Of a stretch of 40,890 nt of DNA, positions 7,196 to 16,439 are shown one piece after another. Made by a program: the position numbers and the translations under genes. Source of the DNA: Acidobacteriota bacterium (GTDB taxonomy: Bacteria > Acidobacteriota > Terriglobia > Acidiferrales > UBA7541); NCBI GenBank assembly GCA_003223325.1, contig QHYS01000009.1, positions 1-40,890 on the forward strand. Reading direction: 5' to 3'. The number at the start of each line of letters is the position of its first letter. Position 1 is the first letter of the stretch. The notes below the pieces were generated by a model, which worked only from the letters and a program-made list of their open reading frames with translations, did no database searches and had not been told where the DNA came from.

Positions 7196-8515
7196 ATGCG
7201 CAGCTTGAAACCGGCACTTGGTCTGGTTATGACTTGTGGCCTGCTGTGCGTTATGCTCTCGGCTATGAGTGCGCTCTCTACACGCAGCGGCGTTCGGGCA
7301 AACCGCTCGTCCGCGGCGGACATTACCGCGGATCCTCGCGTGCGGCAGGCATTAGCGAAGCTCGCGGGCGACGCTCCCTCGGTAACCGAGGAACAGATTC
7401 GCATCACCGAAATTCCCGCTCCGACGTTTCGCGAATCTCTGCGGGGAATGCACCTTGCCAAGCTCTTATCTGATGCAGGCCTGAAGGTCCATACGGATCA
7501 AGCAGGCAACGTCATCGGCGAGCGCGTTGGTAGTGCAAAGGGAGAGTTCGTCCTGATTACCGCCCATCTGGATACCGTCTTTCCCGTGGGTACGGATGTG
7601 CGCGTGCGCCGCGAAGGAAGCAAGCTGTGGGCGCCGGGCATCTCCGATAACGGAGCGGGGCTGGCCACTCTGCCCGCTATCGGGCGCATCATGCGCGACA
7701 CCAAGCTGGAAACGCGCAGTTCCATACTCTTCGTTGCCGATGTGGGCGAAGAGGGAGAGGGCAACCTGCGCGGCATTCGCAAACTGGTGGAGAACTACCG
7801 CAAGCAGCTCCGCTATGTGATCGCTCTCGACGGAGCGTCCATCGACTACGTCACTACGGCGGCGCTGGCGTCGCGCCGCGTGGAAATCACCGTCACAGGC
7901 CCGGGCGGCCACAGCTGGTCCGACTTCGGCGTGCCGAATCCCATCGATGCGCTCGTCCGCGGTATCGCGCTGTTTTTGAAAACGCCCGCCCCCGATAGCC
8001 CTCGGACCACCTTCAATATCGGCAGCATCGAAGGCGGCACATCGGTGAATTCGATCCCGGCGAAAGCCACCATCAAAGTAGATCTGCGCTCGGAAGCTGA
8101 ACCAGAAATTCTCAAATTGGAAACTGCCCTGCGCCGGGCCATCCAGAGTGGGGTGGAGGAGGAGATGCAAGCGGGGCACGAGCACGGCATGGGGGGCGGC
8201 GTCGGTTTATCCATAGACACTAAGGTGCTCGGTGTGAGGCCGGGCGGTGAATTGGCCGAAAATTCTCCGCTTCTCGCCGCCGTGCAAAAAGCCGACGATT
8301 ATCTCGGCAATCGCGCACGCATAGAACGCTCCTCGACCGATGCCAATATCCCGCTCTCACTGGGGATTCCGTCGATTGCCCTCGGGGCCGGAGGCAGCTC
8401 CGGCCGCGCGCATTCGCTCCAGGAATGGTACGATCCCACGGGCCGCGAGATTGGGATGCAGCGGGTTTTGCTTACATTGCTGCAGGTGGCCGGACTGAAT
8501 CCGCCAACCGACTGA
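7196..8515 (+). CDS. Exported M20-family metallopeptidase
   Basis: A zinc-dependent exopeptidase of the M20 clan (tripeptidase/carboxypeptidase-like). The N-terminus MRSLKPALGLVMTCGLLCVM has a positive start and a hydrophobic stretch, consistent with a Sec signal peptide or anchor. Metal ligands are visible in order: His-Asp in ITAHLDTVFP, Asp in GISDNGAG, the Glu pair in GEEGEG, Asp in ALDG and the late His in RAHSLQEWY. The dimerisation (lid) domain lies between VEITVTGPGGHSWSDFG and SIPAKATIKVDLR. ATG 7196 is chosen because it puts the signal peptide at the start; a GTG at 7178 is possible. The EamA transporter gene follows closely. Confidence 0.85.
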   Translation: MRSLKPALGLVMTCGLLCVMLSAMSALSTRSGVRANRSSAADITADPRVRQALAKLAGDAPSVTEEQIRITEIPAPTFRESLRGMHLAKLLSDAGLKVHTDQAGNVIGERVGSAKGEFVLITAHLDTVFPVGTDVRVRREGSKLWAPGISDNGAGLATLPAIGRIMRDTKLETRSSILFVADVGEEGEGNLRGIRKLVENYRKQLRYVIALDGASIDYVTTAALASRRVEITVTGPGGHSWSDFGVPNPIDALVRGIALFLKTPAPDSPRTTFNIGSIEGGTSVNSIPAKATIKVDLRSEAEPEILKLETALRRAIQSGVEEEMQAGHEHGMGGGVGLSIDTKVLGVRPGGELAENSPLLAAVQKADDYLGNRARIERSSTDANIPLSLGIPSIALGAGGSSGRAHSLQEWYDPTGREIGMQRVLLTLLQVAGLNPPTD

Positions 8516-8532
8516 TCCCGCCACCCGCGCGT

Positions 8533-9459
8533 GTGCCTCGGAAGCTCAAAGCCGACTTCCTGCTTATCTGCTGCACCATGATTTGGGGGGCTACCTTCGT
8601 TTTGGTAAAGGATGCCCTGACCAATGCGTCGGTGTTTGTGTTTCTGGCTTTGCGCTTTGTTCTCGCTACCTTTGTATTGATTCTCATGTATGGGCGTGAG
8701 CTTCGGACTGTGCGGGCCAGCGGCTTGCGTGCCGGAGCGCTCATCGGCTGCTGCATGTTCGGTGGGTACGCATTTCAGACCGCGGGGCTCGCGCTCACCA
8801 CGCCCTCCAAAGCCGCCTTCATTACCGGCTTCTTTGTCGTGCTGGTTCCGTTGCTTCTGGCCTTGTTTGGATCGCGTCGCGTGCCTCTGTGGGTTTGGTT
8901 CGGCGCGCTAGCGGCGTTTGCCGGTCTTTACTTTCTAGCCGTGCCGGCCTCAGGATTGGCAGCGCTGAATCGCGGCGATCTGCTGATCCTTGCTTGCGCC
9001 TTCATGTTTGCACTGCATGTGATCGGCATCGGCCATTACACCGTTCGCTATTCCGCCGGTGCGCTGACGCTGATTCAGGTCGCCATAACAGCCCTGTTTA
9101 CGATTTTGTGCGTTCCGTTTTTCGCTTGGATTGGCGCAGAGCAGCCGCGCGTCGTCTGGACGCCTGGCTTGATCCTGGCGGTGATCGCCACGGGAGTTTT
9201 CGCCACCGCTGTGGCCTTTTCGCTGCAGGTCTGGGCGCAGCAATACACGAGCGCGAATCATGCGGCGATTATTTTCACTTTGGAGCCCGTTTTCGCGGGC
9301 CTGACTTCGTTCCTTTTTTATCATGAGCGGCTCGGAAGGCGATCGCTAGCGGGCGCGGCCTTGATTCTCGGTGGAATTCTGGTCGCCGAATTGCTGGGAC
9401 CAGCTCCAGCCGCCGAAGCCTCCGTTCCGCCCGCCGAAACGATTCAGCACAGTACGTAA
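8533..9459 (+). CDS. EamA/DMT-superfamily transporter
   Basis: An integral membrane protein of about 308 residues with ten predicted helices arranged as two EamA repeats. Repeat one starts LKADFLLICCTMIWGATFVLVKDAL and repeat two starts GDLLILACAFMFALHVIGIGHY. The second repeat ends with FTLEPVFAGLTSFLFYHERLG, the usual EamA closing motif. Members export or import amino acids, nucleosides or other small metabolites; the substrate cannot be told here. There is no good ATG before the first helix. GTG at 8533, 17 nt after the upstream peptidase stop, is the most natural start, since an ATG at 8578 would cut the first helix. A longer frame overlaps the peptidase gene and is unlikely. Confidence 0.85.
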   Translation: MPRKLKADFLLICCTMIWGATFVLVKDALTNASVFVFLALRFVLATFVLILMYGRELRTVRASGLRAGALIGCCMFGGYAFQTAGLALTTPSKAAFITGFFVVLVPLLLALFGSRRVPLWVWFGALAAFAGLYFLAVPASGLAALNRGDLLILACAFMFALHVIGIGHYTVRYSAGALTLIQVAITALFTILCVPFFAWIGAEQPRVVWTPGLILAVIATGVFATAVAFSLQVWAQQYTSANHAAIIFTLEPVFAGLTSFLFYHERLGRRSLAGAALILGGILVAELLGPAPAAEASVPPAETIQHST

Positions 9460-9599
9460 ATTTTGACGCTCGGATTCGGAAGACTTCTACAGCATGAAAC
9501 TCGTGTACACCGAGGTGCGCAGTGCCGTTGGTGAAACCTGCTGAGAGGTCGCTGAGGAAGGGAGAATACGCGTGCCCGAGAGTCGAGTCTTTGTCTGTA

Positions 9600-10226
9600 T
9601 TACTGGGTGAAATCGACCGCCTGGTAAAGATTGGCCTGCGGATGGTGGCGCTGCTCGTAAGCGGTGATGTCTGGTTCCTGCTTCAAGGTCAAACCGATAT
9701 CGTCAAGCCCTTCGAGTAGCACCGCTTTGCGGAAGTCGTCGATATCGAAGTGGAATTTGAGCCCTTGCGCATCGCTTACGGCCTGGTTGGGAAGATCTGC
9801 GGTGAGCTGATAGCCCTCGGTGGCTTCAGCCCGCCGAAAGGGTTCGTCCACCTGGGCATCCGCCAAAGTGATGGGCAGGATGCCATTCTTGAAGCAATTG
9901 TTATAAAAGATGTCGGCAAAGCTCGGCGCGATGATCACTCGGAAGCCGTAATCGAGCAGCGCCCAGGGCGCGTGTTCGCGACTCGAACCGCAGCCGAAAT
10001 TGGCGCGAGCTAGCAACACGGATGCTCCGCGATAGCGGGGAAAATTCAGCACAAATTCCGGATTGGGAACTTCGCCCGGCAGATAGCGCCAATCATAAAA
10101 AAGATTTCGTCCAAAACCCTGGCGCGTGAGGGCTTTCAGAAATTGCTTGGGCACCATCTGGTCGGTGTCGACGTTCACGCGATCGAGCGGCATCACCAAG
10201 CCGGTGTGTTTGGAGATCGGCTGCAT
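9600..10226 (-). CDS. leuD: 3-isopropylmalate dehydratase small subunit
   Basis: The swivelling-domain subunit of isopropylmalate isomerase, which interconverts 2- and 3-isopropylmalate in leucine synthesis. Conserved segments are [18 protein letters not shown] near the N-terminus, [16 protein letters not shown] (substrate-binding loop) and [14 protein letters not shown]. The length of 208 residues is normal. It starts 4 nt after the leuC stop, so leuC and leuD form one transcription unit on the minus strand. It converges on the EamA transporter gene, and no clear terminator hairpin was recognised in the 140-nt gap. Confidence 0.97.
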   Translation of the reverse strand: MQPISKHTGLVMPLDRVNVDTDQMVPKQFLKALTRQGFGRNLFYDWRYLPGEVPNPEFVLNFPRYRGASVLLARANFGCGSSREHAPWALLDYGFRVIIAPSFADIFYNNCFKNGILPITLADAQVDEPFRRAEATEGYQLTADLPNQAVSDAQGLKFHFDIDDFRKAVLLEGLDDIGLTLKQEPDITAYEQRHHPQANLYQAVDFTQ

Positions 10227-10230
10227 CGTG

Positions 10231-11634
10231 CTACTCCGTCACGTCCACGCCGAGCTCGCGGACGTCCACGAAATGTCCGGCAATCGCGGCCGCAGCGGCC
10301 ATGATCGGGCTCACCAGATGCGTGCGGCTGCCTTTGCCTTGCCGCCCCTCGAAGTTACGGTTCGATGTGCTAGCGCTGCGTTCGCCGGGGGGCAGCACGT
10401 CGTCGTTCATGCCAATACACATGCTGCATCCGGCATCGCGCCACTCAAATCCTGCCTCGCGGAGAATGCGGTCGAGTCCTTCCTCTTCCGCTTTGGCTTT
10501 GACCACACGCGAGCCCGGCACAACCAGAGCGGCCTTGAGGGTGGGCGCGATGTGTTTGCCACGAACCAGGCGCGCCACCGCACGCAAGTCCTCGAGGCGC
10601 GAATTCGTGCACGACCCGATGAAAACGCGATCGACCGGTATATCTACGATGGGTGTTCCCGGACGAAGCGCCATGTATTCGAGCGCGCGAACTGCCGCTT
10701 TCTGCTCATCGGGATCGCGGAACGAATTCGGATCGGGCACGCGCTCGGTGACGCTCGTGACCATGCCGGGGTTGGTGCCCCAAGTGACTTGAGGAGCGAT
10801 TTGTGTGGCGTCCAGTTCCACGGTTTTATCGAACTTGGCCCCAAAGTCACTCGGCAAATACATCCATTCGTCCACGAGCACGTGAAACTCACGCCCGCGT
10901 GGCACGAATGGTCTGCCCTCCAGATATTCGAATGTGGTTTGGTCCGGAGCGACCATGCCCGCTCGCGCGCCACCCTCGATACTCATATTGCAAATGGTCA
11001 TGCGCGCGTCCATCGATAGCCGGGAGATCGTCTCGCCCGCGTATTCGATCACGTGACCGGTCCCGCCAGAGATACCGATCTTGCCAATCAGCGCCAGAAT
11101 CAGGTCCTTGGAAGAGACGCCCGGCGGACGCTTGCCTCGAAACGTAACCAACATGGTCTTGGAGCGATCCTGCTGGAGGCATTGTGTGGCGAGCACATGC
11201 TCGACTTCGCTGGTGCCGATGCCGAAGGCCAACGCGCCGAAAGCGCCGTGCGTTGAGGTATGCGAGTCGCCGCAGACGATCGTCATGCCGGGTTGGGTGA
11301 GGCCCAACTGAGGTCCGATCACGTGGACGATTCCCTGATTGGCGTCGCCCATCGGGTACAAGCGGATACCGAACTCCGCGCAGTACTGCAGCCGCGCACT
11401 GTCATCCACTATGGGCAATTCCCGATTCTTGGTGGGAACCGAGTGATCCATCACAGCAAAGGTGAGGTCCGGGCGACGCACCTGACGGCCGGCCGCTTCG
11501 ATTCCCGCAAACGCTTGCGGGGAAGTGCCTTCATGTACCAGATGGCGGTCGATATAAATCAGGGTGGGTTCACCGGGAATCTCGCGCACCACGTGGGACT
11601 CCCAGATTTTGTCGTACATCGTTCGCGGAGCCAT
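10231..11634 (-). CDS. leuC: 3-isopropylmalate dehydratase large subunit
   Basis: The iron-sulfur aconitase-family subunit that pairs with LeuD. Cluster cysteines are visible in FIGSCTNSR and in [11 protein letters not shown], and the active-site blocks [22 protein letters not shown] and [19 protein letters not shown] are intact. The length of 467 residues is typical of bacterial LeuC. ATG at 11634 ([11 protein letters not shown]) matches the usual LeuC N-terminus; an internal Met six residues in is an alternative. A candidate extended -10 element lies just upstream. Confidence 0.97.
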   Translation of the reverse strand: MAPRTMYDKIWESHVVREIPGEPTLIYIDRHLVHEGTSPQAFAGIEAAGRQVRRPDLTFAVMDHSVPTKNRELPIVDDSARLQYCAEFGIRLYPMGDANQGIVHVIGPQLGLTQPGMTIVCGDSHTSTHGAFGALAFGIGTSEVEHVLATQCLQQDRSKTMLVTFRGKRPPGVSSKDLILALIGKIGISGGTGHVIEYAGETISRLSMDARMTICNMSIEGGARAGMVAPDQTTFEYLEGRPFVPRGREFHVLVDEWMYLPSDFGAKFDKTVELDATQIAPQVTWGTNPGMVTSVTERVPDPNSFRDPDEQKAAVRALEYMALRPGTPIVDIPVDRVFIGSCTNSRLEDLRAVARLVRGKHIAPTLKAALVVPGSRVVKAKAEEEGLDRILREAGFEWRDAGCSMCIGMNDDVLPPGERSASTSNRNFEGRQGKGSRTHLVSPIMAAAAAIAGHFVDVRELGVDVTE

Positions 11635-11644
11635 GCGTGCGTCT

Positions 11645-11653
11645 ATTCTAGCA
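11645..11653 (-). promoter_or_regulatory. Candidate extended -10 promoter element of leuC
   Basis: On the minus strand the bases read TGCTAGAAT, a TGn extended -10 followed by TAGAAT, ending 10 nt before the leuC ATG. No good -35 was seen. A start site about 7 nt downstream would give a very short leader, so either the leuC start is at the internal Met or this is chance. Confidence 0.3.
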
Positions 11654-11875
11654 TACGGCCATGAGGGCTACTGCGCTGCGCGGCGGCCGTTATTCCGCCT
11701 TCCCTGTTGCGGTACATCCGCAACTGGACTTAGGCAGGAAGATACTTCCGAGAGGGTGAGATTTCGACGGAGTCCCCAGCAAAGGGTTGGTCCCGTGTGA
11801 CCAGCACCTTGCGGTTTTGTTTACCGTCAGTTCGACCCTGAAACTAAATTTTTGTTTTAATATTTCAGCGGTGTC

Positions 11876-12121
11876 TCAGCCAGTGGAGGCTTGTGCGGTC
11901 GTCTCTGGTTGCGCCTGAGCTGTCGAATCGATAGGCTTGGCCGTTATTTCGAGTCCGCTCTTGTTCATATCGAACTTCTGTTTCCGGTCTAAGCCCCTGA
12001 CAAACTCACGGGCCGCCTTACCAATGGCTCCGGGAAGATTCGAAGCTTCCACGGTGACCGTCGACCCGGTCGTTCCTTGGTTCCTATCTTGATAGCGAAA
12101 TCGCACCTCAAACGTCTTCAT
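11876..12121 (-). CDS. Conserved small protein, 81 residues, function unknown
   Basis: A compact soluble protein beginning MKTFEVRFRYQDRNQGTTGSTVTVEASNLPGA. The alternating hydrophobic and polar pattern suggests a beta-sheet start, then a helix (GKAAREFVRGLDRK) and another strand, with a flexible Ala/Gln/Thr tail. I recall similar short uncharacterised proteins in Acidobacteriota genomes but know no function. GGGGGT lies about 7 nt before the ATG on the minus strand, a good ribosome binding site, and supports a real gene. It lies downstream of the lipoprotein gene on the same strand. Confidence 0.65.
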   Translation of the reverse strand: MKTFEVRFRYQDRNQGTTGSTVTVEASNLPGAIGKAAREFVRGLDRKQKFDMNKSGLEITAKPIDSTAQAQPETTAQASTG

Positions 12122-12207
12122 GCATCTACCCCCATTTGTGTTTTTTTAGAGAAAAGAAACAGATTCGCGCGCTCCCAACGGCGGTCGGCTGTTAAGGTCC
12201 GAGAGGT

Positions 12208-12489
12208 TCAGCTCCGACGAGACTTTCGAATCGAAGCTTTCGTTCTCGGCCGCTTCGTTTTCCGGCCCTTAATCTGTGCCTGAAGCGCCTCGTTCTCCTT
12301 TATCAACGCATCTCGGGCAGCTGTCACTGTTTGAAGATTGTTTTCTAATTGGCCGTTGTCTTTCTGAAGGTCCGCAAGCTGGGCCTTCAATTGCGCGTTC
12401 TCTTGCAGAGTCTTGGTGTCCTGGCAGGCCGTCAAGAAGAAACTCAGCACTACCGCCACGACAATGCCCGCCCAAGTGTTTTTGCGCAT
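12208..12489 (-). CDS. Small coiled-coil lipoprotein
   Basis: A 93-residue protein. The signal sequence MRKNTWAGIVVAVVLSFFLTAC ends in a lipobox (LTAC), so Cys22 is the likely lipidated residue. The mature part is a heptad-like coiled coil (LQENAQLKAQLADLQKDNGQLENNL and further) followed by a very basic tail (KGRKTKRPRTKASIRKSRRS, split here for length). A longer ORF extends upstream, but this ATG is preceded by AAGGA at a good distance, which decides the start. It resembles Lpp- or SlyB-like small envelope lipoproteins only in design; the specific role is unknown. The basic tail might bind peptidoglycan or the cell surface. Confidence 0.7.
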   Translation of the reverse strand: MRKNTWAGIVVAVVLSFFLTACQDTKTLQENAQLKAQLADLQKDNGQLENNLQTVTAARDALIKENEALQAQIKGRKTKRPRTKASIRKSRRS

Positions 12490-12809
12490 CACCGTTCCTT
12501 CACAAGAAATTGAGCTGCAACTGGAATGGAACCGATAGCGGGTGAGGAGGGAAGACGCCGCTGGCAGCTCCTGCCAGACTAATGGAGTTTCTTCGACGCC
12601 GCAAGCCCGATGAAGGGCGATACGGCGGTACGGCCCCCTACCGGAGACCTGACAGGTATACTGGAGAATACGCAGATGCGCAGTGACTGCCCGAGAGAAC
12701 AGGTTGGCCACAGACAAATGGGAGCAACCGATTTCCCTATCGAGGCCTAGACGGATGCTATAATCTACCATCCATCTAAGCCGGCACTCCGCGGCGCTCG
12801 GGAGCACTC
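12490..12809. other. Divergent intergenic region between the lipoprotein gene and the HtrA gene
   Basis: About 320 nt without a credible gene; the frame that spans it on the minus strand is a chance upstream extension of the lipoprotein ORF. The right end contains a good extended -10 for the protease gene. Confidence 0.5.
12756..12764 (+). promoter_or_regulatory. Extended -10 promoter of the HtrA-type protease gene
   Basis: TGCTATAAT is a perfect extended -10 (TGn plus TATAAT) 45 nt before the ATG. The -35 region is weak, which is normal for extended -10 promoters. No heat-shock sigma motif was recognised. Confidence 0.6.
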
Positions 12810-14372
12810 ATGGGTATTCAATTACGGGAATTGGCCACTTGGGCCCGCAACCGGAAGCTTGTTGCCAGTCTGCTCGTTGCCTTGACGTTGTCCCTCGGAA
12901 TTCTCATTGGAACCGTGATTTCCGGGCGGGTGATCGCGACACACTCATTTCTGCCCAACGGCGCCACGCCCCTCGAGCTTCCCAACCCTGTCACTTTATC
13001 CAATGCCTTCGGCGCGATCGTAGAGCACGATGAACCTGCCGTAGTGAATATCTCCACGACGCAGGTCATTGACAGGAAGGGACAGCCGCAAAGTCGTAGC
13101 GGGGGTGCAGATCCGTTTCACGATTTCTTCAACCGGTTCTTCGACTCTCCCAACGAGGGACCGGAGGCAGAGCGAAGCCTGGGCTCCGGCATAATCGTGG
13201 ACAAGAAGGGATTCATACTCACGAACAATCACGTCATCGAACAGGCGACTAAGATTCAAGTGCAGTTAAACACGGAACCTACGCTTTACACGGCCAAGGT
13301 GATCGGAGCGGATAAGGAGACCGACCTGGCCGTGGTCAAGATTGAAGCGAACCGCGAACTGCCTGTCGTGAGGCTGGGGAACTCCAGCGGCGTGCATGTA
13401 GGCGATTGGGTACTTGCGATTGGAAGCCCGTTCGGATTGCAAGCCACTGTGACCGCCGGAATCATCAGCGCCAAGGACCGCGGCAACGTCGGGCGGCAGT
13501 TTCAGCATTTTCTGCAGACCGATGCGCCCATCAATCCGGGGAATTCGGGTGGGCCGCTGGTGGACATGGCCGGCAGGGTCATTGGCATAAATACCGCCAT
13601 CATGACGGGCGGGCGAGGCTATGAGGGCGTGGGTTTCGCGTTGCCCTCCAATATGGCCATTAGCGTCTATAACCAAATCGTGCAGCACGGGAAGGTAACG
13701 CGCGGCTCGATTGGCGTCACGTTTCAGGAGGAGCAAAGCAACAATCCCATCGTGCTTCGGGAACTCGGAGCGGCCAACGGCATGGTGTTGCAATATGTGG
13801 AGCCGGGCAGCCCGGCAGCCGAGGCCGGGATTCAGCCGGGTGATGTGGTCACGACTGTTAACGGTAAGCCCGTCAAATCAGGCAGCGACCTGGTGGACCC
13901 AATTACCCAAACCGAAGTCGGGACCAAAGTGCACCTCATCTACATGCGCGGGGGCGTGCAACATGCGACCGACGTCGTCGTAGAGGATCGCGCCAAGCTC
14001 TTCCCGGATCGTGTATCGAGCTACGACGATGAGCAAGCGCCCGCGCGGCCGGCTCAAGTGGTGCCGGCCGATCTCGGGCTCCGGGTCGAAGACATTGGTA
14101 CGAATGGAACGCGGCGCGCCGATTTCCTGAACAATCGAGGCGCTGTTGTTTCCGGGGTTGATCCCGCCACGTTCGCGGAAGACGTCGGGTTCGTGCGCGG
14201 AGATCTGATTCAGGAGATCAATCACCAGCAGGTCAGTTCCGCGGCGGATTATCGCAAGCAAATGGGGGCATTAAAGCCGGGAGAGGAAGTCGTTTTCAAG
14301 GTTTTGCGTCATGCGGATAGCGAGCGCATGCTGACGATCTTTTTGGCGGGAGTTGTTCCCCAGTTGCGCTGA
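12810..14372 (+). CDS. htrA: HtrA/Deg-family periplasmic serine protease with two PDZ domains
   Basis: A trypsin-like S1C protease that degrades or refolds damaged envelope proteins. One N-terminal hydrophobic segment (about 17-43) serves as signal or anchor. The protease domain (about 65-290) has the triad His141 (NNHVI), Asp172 (ETDLAVVKI) and Ser246 (GNSGGP). PDZ1 (about 300-395) has SPAAEAGIQPGDVVTTVNG. PDZ2 (about 415-515) has the EDVGFVRGDLIQEIN segment, giving a two-PDZ DegP/DegQ arrangement of 520 residues. It is expressed from its own extended -10 promoter and is followed 29 nt later by a peptidoglycan-binding protein, consistent with an envelope-maintenance unit. Confidence 0.93.
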   Translation: MGIQLRELATWARNRKLVASLLVALTLSLGILIGTVISGRVIATHSFLPNGATPLELPNPVTLSNAFGAIVEHDEPAVVNISTTQVIDRKGQPQSRSGGADPFHDFFNRFFDSPNEGPEAERSLGSGIIVDKKGFILTNNHVIEQATKIQVQLNTEPTLYTAKVIGADKETDLAVVKIEANRELPVVRLGNSSGVHVGDWVLAIGSPFGLQATVTAGIISAKDRGNVGRQFQHFLQTDAPINPGNSGGPLVDMAGRVIGINTAIMTGGRGYEGVGFALPSNMAISVYNQIVQHGKVTRGSIGVTFQEEQSNNPIVLRELGAANGMVLQYVEPGSPAAEAGIQPGDVVTTVNGKPVKSGSDLVDPITQTEVGTKVHLIYMRGGVQHATDVVVEDRAKLFPDRVSSYDDEQAPARPAQVVPADLGLRVEDIGTNGTRRADFLNNRGAVVSGVDPATFAEDVGFVRGDLIQEINHQQVSSAADYRKQMGALKPGEEVVFKVLRHADSERMLTIFLAGVVPQLR

Positions 14373-14401
14373 GCAAACGCTCGTCTCGGGTAGATTAAAA
14401 G

Positions 14402-14863
14402 ATGCGCGCACACATAATCTCAAAACTCACGGCCGCGCTGGTATTTGTTGCGGCCTTGGCCTTGGCGGCGCCCGCATTTGGCGCCCGGCAGACCCCTCCT
14501 TCCAATAAGGCGGCAAAACCCTCTAGCCCTAAAAAAGTAAGCACCAAGATGCGTTCGGCAAGAAGGCGCAAACCGCGCCAGAGAGCTCAGACTGCTCCGG
14601 CCCCTGCGCGCATCTCCGAAATTCAATCAGCCCTTGCCACGCAGGGCGCGTACAAAGGCCAGCCCAACGGCAAATGGGACAACGCGACGGTCCAGGCCAT
14701 GAAGGACTTCCAGTCTGCCCATGGCCTCACTGTTAGCGGCAAGCTCGACGCGCTTACATTGCAGAAGCTTGGCCTGGGCTCGGAAATTGCCGGCCGCGCC
14801 GCGCCTTTGTCTACGCCTCAGACGCAGGGAGCCAGCGCTACCACCCAGCAGCAAACTCCCTGA
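14402..14863 (+). CDS. Exported peptidoglycan-binding domain protein
   Basis: A 153-residue protein. A Sec signal peptide is clear (KLTAALVFVAALALAAPAFGA, cleavage near residue 28). A basic, Pro/Ala/Lys-rich linker follows (about 30-72), then one PG_binding_1 domain (about 75-128) with ISEIQSALATQGAYKGQPNG and VQAMKDFQSAHGLTVSGKLD, ending with LTLQKLGL. The tail is Thr/Gln-rich. Members bind cell-wall glycan or peptide and are often targeting modules; no catalytic domain is present. It lies directly behind the protease gene. Confidence 0.85.
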   Translation: MRAHIISKLTAALVFVAALALAAPAFGARQTPPSNKAAKPSSPKKVSTKMRSARRRKPRQRAQTAPAPARISEIQSALATQGAYKGQPNGKWDNATVQAMKDFQSAHGLTVSGKLDALTLQKLGLGSEIAGRAAPLSTPQTQGASATTQQQTP

Positions 14864-14897
14864 GAACGCTGTACCCTGATAATGTTCGGAGGGGTTT

Positions 14898-16397
14898 ATG
14901 GCCACCGCAGTGGGCCCTACTATTTTCAAGAATTTCATCAATGGCGAGTGGGTGGAATCCTCAAGCGGCCTGGCGTTTGAAGATCGCAATCCTGCACACA
15001 CCCGCGAATTGATCGGAATGTTCCCTCGGTCAACCGCAGAAGATGTGGACGCCGCAGTCCGCGCGGCTGCGGAGGCATTTGAATCGTGGCGTTTGGTGCC
15101 TGCTCCCAAACGCGCGGAGATTTTGTATCGCGCGGCAGAGACCTTGGTGAAGCGCAAAGAAGATTTGGCTCGGGATATGACCCGGGAGATGGGCAAGGTT
15201 CTGGCGGAAACTCGCGGCGACGTGCAAGAAGCCATTGATATGACCTACTACATGGCGGGGGAGGGACGCCGCCTTTTCGGTCAGACCACGCCGTCGGAAT
15301 TGCCTAGTAAATTTGCGATGTCCGCGCGGCAGCCCCTGGGCGTCTGCGCCCTGATTACGCCATGGAATTTTCCTATGGCCATACCTTCGTGGAAGATCAT
15401 GCCGGCGTTGATTTGCGGCAACACGGTCGTCATCAAGCCGGCCGAAGACACGCCTCTCTCGACCTACACCTTGATTCAGGTGCTCGTGGAAGCAGGTCTA
15501 CCCCGCGGCGTAGTCAACGTTGTGAATGGCAGCGGGCCGGACGTAGGCGCACCGCTCGTGGGGCATCCCAGGGTAGCTGCGGTGAGCTTCACAGGATCGA
15601 GCGAAGTGGGCCGGCTGGTGAGCCAAGCCTGCGCCCCCAAGCTGCGGCCTTGCCATCTAGAAATGGGAGGCAAGAATATTATAATCGTTCTCGAAGACGC
15701 CAATCTGGACCTGGCCATAGATGGCGCGATCTGGGGCGGCTTCGGCACTACCGGTCAGCGATGCACAGCCGCGAGCCGCGTAGCCGTGCACAAGAAAGTT
15801 TACAAGGATTTCTTGTATCGATTCGTCGAACGCGCAAAGACTCTTCGCGTAGGCGACGGCCTGGAGCCCACGGCGGACATGGGGCCTTGCATCAATGAAG
15901 AACAGCTCAACAAGGTGATGGAATACGTGGCCATCGGCAAGAACGAAGACGCCAAACTGATGACCGGCGGCCGTCGATTGACCGAAGGGGTCTGGGGTAA
16001 CGGGTGGTTCCATGAACCCACCATTTTTGTTGATTGCGACCCCGGCATGCGCATCGTCCAGGAGGAAATTTTCGGGCCCGTTGTGGCCGTGATGCCCATT
16101 GACAGTTTCGAGGAGGCCATCGAAGTCGCCAACGGAGTGCGCTACGGTCTTTCTGCCTCGATCTACACTCAGGACGTAAACCGAGCCTTCGAGGCTATGC
16201 GCGACCTGCATACCGGAATTGTCTACGTAAACGCGCCGACCATTGGGGCGGAGATCCATTTGCCCTTTGGAGGCACAAAAGAGACCGGCAACGGCCATCG
16301 CGAGGCGGGCAATGCGGCGCTGGACTTCTATTCCGAGTGGAAGACGCTCTACATCGACTACTCCAATCGCTTGCAGCGCGCCCAAATTGACAGCTAA
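14898..16397 (+). CDS. NAD(P)-dependent aldehyde dehydrogenase
   Basis: A 499-residue ALDH-superfamily enzyme that oxidises an aldehyde to the acid. The cofactor-binding ITPWNFP and [11 protein letters not shown] motifs are present, as are FTGSSEVG, the general-base Glu in LEMGGKN, and the catalytic Cys in [22 protein letters not shown] and the C-terminal [17 protein letters not shown] are also typical. The GQRCTAASR form resembles semialdehyde dehydrogenases of the 2-oxoglutarate-semialdehyde/aminoadipate-semialdehyde type, but the substrate cannot be fixed. GGAGGGG stands 6-7 nt before the ATG, a strong ribosome binding site. hrcA follows 42 nt later. Confidence 0.9.
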   Translation: MATAVGPTIFKNFINGEWVESSSGLAFEDRNPAHTRELIGMFPRSTAEDVDAAVRAAAEAFESWRLVPAPKRAEILYRAAETLVKRKEDLARDMTREMGKVLAETRGDVQEAIDMTYYMAGEGRRLFGQTTPSELPSKFAMSARQPLGVCALITPWNFPMAIPSWKIMPALICGNTVVIKPAEDTPLSTYTLIQVLVEAGLPRGVVNVVNGSGPDVGAPLVGHPRVAAVSFTGSSEVGRLVSQACAPKLRPCHLEMGGKNIIIVLEDANLDLAIDGAIWGGFGTTGQRCTAASRVAVHKKVYKDFLYRFVERAKTLRVGDGLEPTADMGPCINEEQLNKVMEYVAIGKNEDAKLMTGGRRLTEGVWGNGWFHEPTIFVDCDPGMRIVQEEIFGPVVAVMPIDSFEEAIEVANGVRYGLSASIYTQDVNRAFEAMRDLHTGIVYVNAPTIGAEIHLPFGGTKETGNGHREAGNAALDFYSEWKTLYIDYSNRLQRAQIDS

Positions 16398-16439
16398 AAT
16401 AAAATGAAGTGAGTGGGCGTCAGTTAGCCTGGGTTAGCA

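Noticed and set aside
7466-8185. A 239-codon antisense frame within the M20 peptidase gene
   Set aside because: Same shadow composition; the plus strand has a complete set of metal ligands.
11837-11870. A+T-rich inverted repeat (CTGAAA/TTTCAG) as a terminator for the 81-residue protein gene
   Set aside because: The stem is weak and interrupted and no clean U-run follows on the minus strand.
16398-16439. Possible CIRCE operator before hrcA
   Set aside because: Only TTAGC-like fragments are present; no TTAGCACTC/GAGTGCTAA pair.
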